The notes under the pieces: generated by a model
What the model saw: only the letters and a program-made list of their open reading frames with translations
Databases searched by the model: none
Told to the model about the DNA's origin: nothing
Assembly (NCBI GenBank): GCA_024663395.1
Contig: JANFAH010000002.1
Span: forward strand, 5,766,001-5,830,000
Direction of reading: 5' to 3'
DNA: 64,000 nucleotides
Source of the DNA: Pisolithus tinctorius
Lineage: Eukaryota; Basidiomycota; Agaricomycetes; Boletales; Pisolithaceae
Part shown: in pieces, positions 62,004 to 64,000 of the stretch
How the letters are laid out: each line of letters begins with the position of its first letter
Numbering within the stretch: the stretch's first letter is position 1
Position numbers and translations under genes: made by a program

Positions 62004-63308
62004 ATGGCAAAAGACGATCATTCCTTACAAGTCCCAACCCTAAATGCGGACGGAAGCAACTGGCTATACTACAAGGCTCGGGTTGAATGGGCCGTCAGCT
62101 CAAAAGGGCTGATCGGACACCTGACCGGCTTGGATGCGAAACCAGAGGACCCTTCAGCAGGGAAAGATGCCTCCTGGAAGCCCACAGCCACGGAGCAAAA
62201 ACTTGTCAGCGAATACCCAGAAAAACTTCGGCAATGGGCTAAGGACAATGGATACATCAAGCAAGTGATCGCTGTGTCGCTCCCGGAATCTCTATTCCTT
62301 CGAGTCCTGAAGGAAGAGACTGCGAAGAGTGTGTGGGGTGTCCTCACCGACCTTTTCCAAAACCACTCTCGTGTCGTCGCAATTGATCTTCGGAGAAAAC
62401 TCCAAGAATCCCGCTGTTCGGAAAAAGGCGATGTCCGCGCTCACTTTGACAAGATGCGCGCACTGCGCGAACAACTTGCTGCACTTGGACAGTCAATCAC
62501 AGACGACGACTTTGCAGCCATCATCCTCAGTTCACTTCCCACTTCTTACAACTCCAACCTTGCAGCTATGACGTCTTCGGCCCTAGTCATGCAAAAGGAC
62601 CTATCTCCGGACTTCATAATCAAAGTTATTTCTGATGAATATGATAGGCACCAAACGCGGATGAAGAGAGGCAACTCCGGAAACTCCAGAAATTCCAAAG
62701 ATGCGGCTTACTCAGCGAAGGATGGAAAGAAGTCCACCTGTGAAAATTGCGGAAAGAAAGGTCATACGAAAGACCAATGCTGGGAAGAGGGTGGCGGAAA
62801 AGCTGGGCAAGCGCCCAAATGGTTCCAGAACAAGGGAAAAGGGAAAAAGAAGGAGAAAGGTACCGGAAAAGCGGCCACTGCAGCCAGCACATCAGCCAGC
62901 TCAAGTGTGCAGACCAGCGCTGACTCGGAACCCGATGGAGTTTGGCTGGCGCACCTGCAGGATGATGACTGGCTTACAGAAATTGCGGAGGAAGAAATTC
63001 CGAACCCCCAGGACATCGTTAACGACGAAGAAGATGCATATACGAACAACTACGACTGTGTTCTCCTTGCAGGCGAAAGCCTAAATTCCGCAGAAGAGAC
63101 AATCCTGTTCGACTCAGGCGCTTCACGCCATATGTCCTCCTACCGCAGCAAATTCCTCGATTACAAGCCAATCGTACCCAAACCTATCACCACTGCTGAC
63201 AACCACACCTTCCATGCCATCGGGAAAGGCGATCTCGCAATCTCACTCCCAAACGGCAATACCCAGACCCATATTCGACTCAAAGACGTGCTCTATGCCC
63301 CCAAGATG
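62004..63308 (+). CDS. copia 1 Gag-protease, truncated
   Basis: Open frame of 435 codons before the insertion. The Gag region (UBN2/copia-type) has WLYYKARVEWAVSSKG and ILSSLPTSYNSNLAAM; a CCHC knuckle CENCGKKGHTKDQC follows near residue 248, a Lys/Gly-rich linker, and the retropepsin site LFDSGASRHMS. It then stops in KDVLYAPKM where related proteins continue toward integrase and RT. The stop codon now used (TAG, 63312-63314) comes from the first bases of element 2's LTR. No stop or frameshift elsewhere, so the break is recent. Confidence 0.92.
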
Positions 63309-63618
63309 TGTTAGATTTGGCAAGTCGTGCGTAGTCCGAACACGTCCGCTCCGAGCCGTGGGAACCACTTTCCGTGTTAAGCTTTTCATACTTCGCATTA
63401 TTGTTGACCGCGCAATTAACCTCTCGCGCCCTTACACTTATTGTATCTACAGTGTCTCGCACCCATATGCGTGTCTTATCCTCTTGTTTACGAAGACCAT
63501 AGCGCGTTTCACAAATGAGACAAATCCTTGTATGTAGACGGGTTCAACACCCGATGTCTCAGACCCTTTTTGTCATTATCACAGTATTTAACTTCGCGCT
63601 GTAAATCTCCATCACCTC

Positions 63619-63766
63619 AGACGTTGTCGCTATCTGCGCGCGACTGAGGTGAGTATGATACTTTTCCGTTTAACTTACTATACTTACCCCGTATCTAGTT
63701 TATCTTCGTATAGGTGAATATAGACGTTGTCGCTATCTGCGCGCGACTGAGTTTATCTTCGTATAG
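63619..63766 (+). promoter_or_regulatory. copia 2 leader: intron copy plus spliced copy
   Basis: Segment A (63619-63648), an intron with GTGAGT donor and TAG acceptor (63649-63698) and segment B (63699-63713) are followed by an 8-nt spacer. Then A (63722-63751) and B (63752-63766) recur, identical and directly joined. A begins 34 nt after the TATTTAA box. Confidence 0.88.
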
Positions 63767-63776
63767 ATTTCTGTGA

Positions 63777-63790
63777 GGTTATGAGCCCCG
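63777..63790 (+). promoter_or_regulatory. primer-binding-site-like sequence, copia 2
   Basis: GGTTATGAGCCCCG, identical to the site in element 1, placed between the LTR end and gag. Confidence 0.55.
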
Positions 63791-63856
63791 AGCTCTAATA
63801 GCCTACGAACGTCTCACCTTTTGTTTCGATATTCTCGCTGCCAAACTAAGCTCTCG

Positions 63857-64000
63857 ATGACCACCTCCATCCCCGTCACTACCGACACGCTCCCGGGCAA
63901 CATTCCGAAGCTCGACATTAAAGGCGCGAACTGGGCAATCTTCTCCCTTCGCTTCCAGACCGCCGTCGAAGCAAAAGAACTGTGGTCCCATTTTGATGGT
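63857..64000 (+). CDS. copia 2 Gag N-terminus, partial
   Basis: Open from the ATG to the window edge (48 codons). LDIKGANWAIFSLRFQTAVE with LWSHFDG matches the start of basidiomycete copia Gag proteins. It differs clearly from element 1's Gag, so this is another subfamily. Confidence 0.85.
   Translation, partial: MTTSIPVTTDTLPGNIPKLDIKGANWAIFSLRFQTAVEAKELWSHFDG

Larger units (their letters stand above)
61642..63308 (+). mobile_element. Ty1/copia element 1, interrupted
   Basis: A 5' LTR ends near 61940, followed by a PBS-like site and the gag-protease frame. The LTR start is unsure; TGTTGTCCTGTCGAG at 61642 is the best TG start. A TATA box TATAAATT lies at 61768-61775. The element is cut at 63308 by insertion of element 2. 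CpG content is normal, so it is young or unsilenced. Confidence 0.75.
63309..64000 (+). mobile_element. Ty1/copia element 2, runs off window
   Basis: The 5' LTR begins TGTTAGATTTGGCAAG at 63309, a classic copia LTR start, exactly where the frame of element 1 breaks. The LTR ends near 63776, followed by the PBS-like site and gag. A TATTTAA box lies at 63585-63591. The rest lies beyond the window. Confidence 0.82.

Overview
The window is fungal and most likely from a mushroom-forming basidiomycete (Agaricomycetes). Genes on both strands are split by many 45-70 nt GT...AG introns. The gene content fits: a heme-thiolate peroxidase, a HET-domain protein, a DUF6593-like protein, a KDZ (Kyakuja-Dileera-Zisupton) transposase relic and the basidiomycete type of Ty3/gypsy polyprotein. 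The long uninterrupted frames are only pieces of the genes, so I rebuilt exon structures by hand from splice signals, phase and remembered family conservation. Each multi-exon model given as CDS closes in phase.

Left part (0.5-36.6 kb), CpG-rich host DNA. In order: an HNH-nuclease-fold protein; the AAA+ ATPase RVB1 (pontin); a DUF6593-like protein with a TATA box; an HDHD2-like HAD phosphatase; a heme-thiolate peroxidase; a 1229-aa BCAS3-type beta-propeller protein; a two-finger C2H2 factor; methylthioadenosine phosphorylase (MTAP); an SH3 protein; an MGMT-type alkyltransferase divergent from it; a large disordered protein; and a HET-domain gene broken by two in-frame stops. Gaps of 1-4.5 kb between some of these hold nothing I can support.

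Middle part (about 36.7-54.3 kb) is a foreign-looking island almost free of CpG. It holds a TA-flanked foldback element with 641-bp inverted arms, a 130-bp higher-order satellite, two tRNA-headed SINE copies with a 64-bp array related to their tails, a degenerate KDZ transposase gene and a degenerate Ty3/gypsy polyprotein. Several inactivating changes (RT catalytic Asp-Asp to Asn-Asn, Arg codon to TGA) are what CpG-to-TpG mutation would produce. A 35-bp imperfect direct repeat brackets the island; its right copy sits just upstream of the next gene.

Right part (54.4-64 kb) returns to host DNA: a 15-exon secreted GH92 alpha-mannosidase with micro-exons, an ER DNAJC3/P58IPK-like co-chaperone, and a small putative secreted protein. 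The end holds two CpG-rich, young-looking Ty1/copia elements, the second inserted inside the gag-protease frame of the first. Both carry an unusual leader: a segment starting at the predicted transcription start contains a GT...AG intron, and directly downstream, next to the primer-binding site, lies a second copy of the same segment with exactly that intron removed. This looks like a cDNA of the element's own spliced 5' end built into its LTR, and it is the most novel signal in the window.

Limits: no database search was possible. Family names rest on remembered motifs, exon borders are unverified by RNA, and TE ends other than the foldback are approximate.
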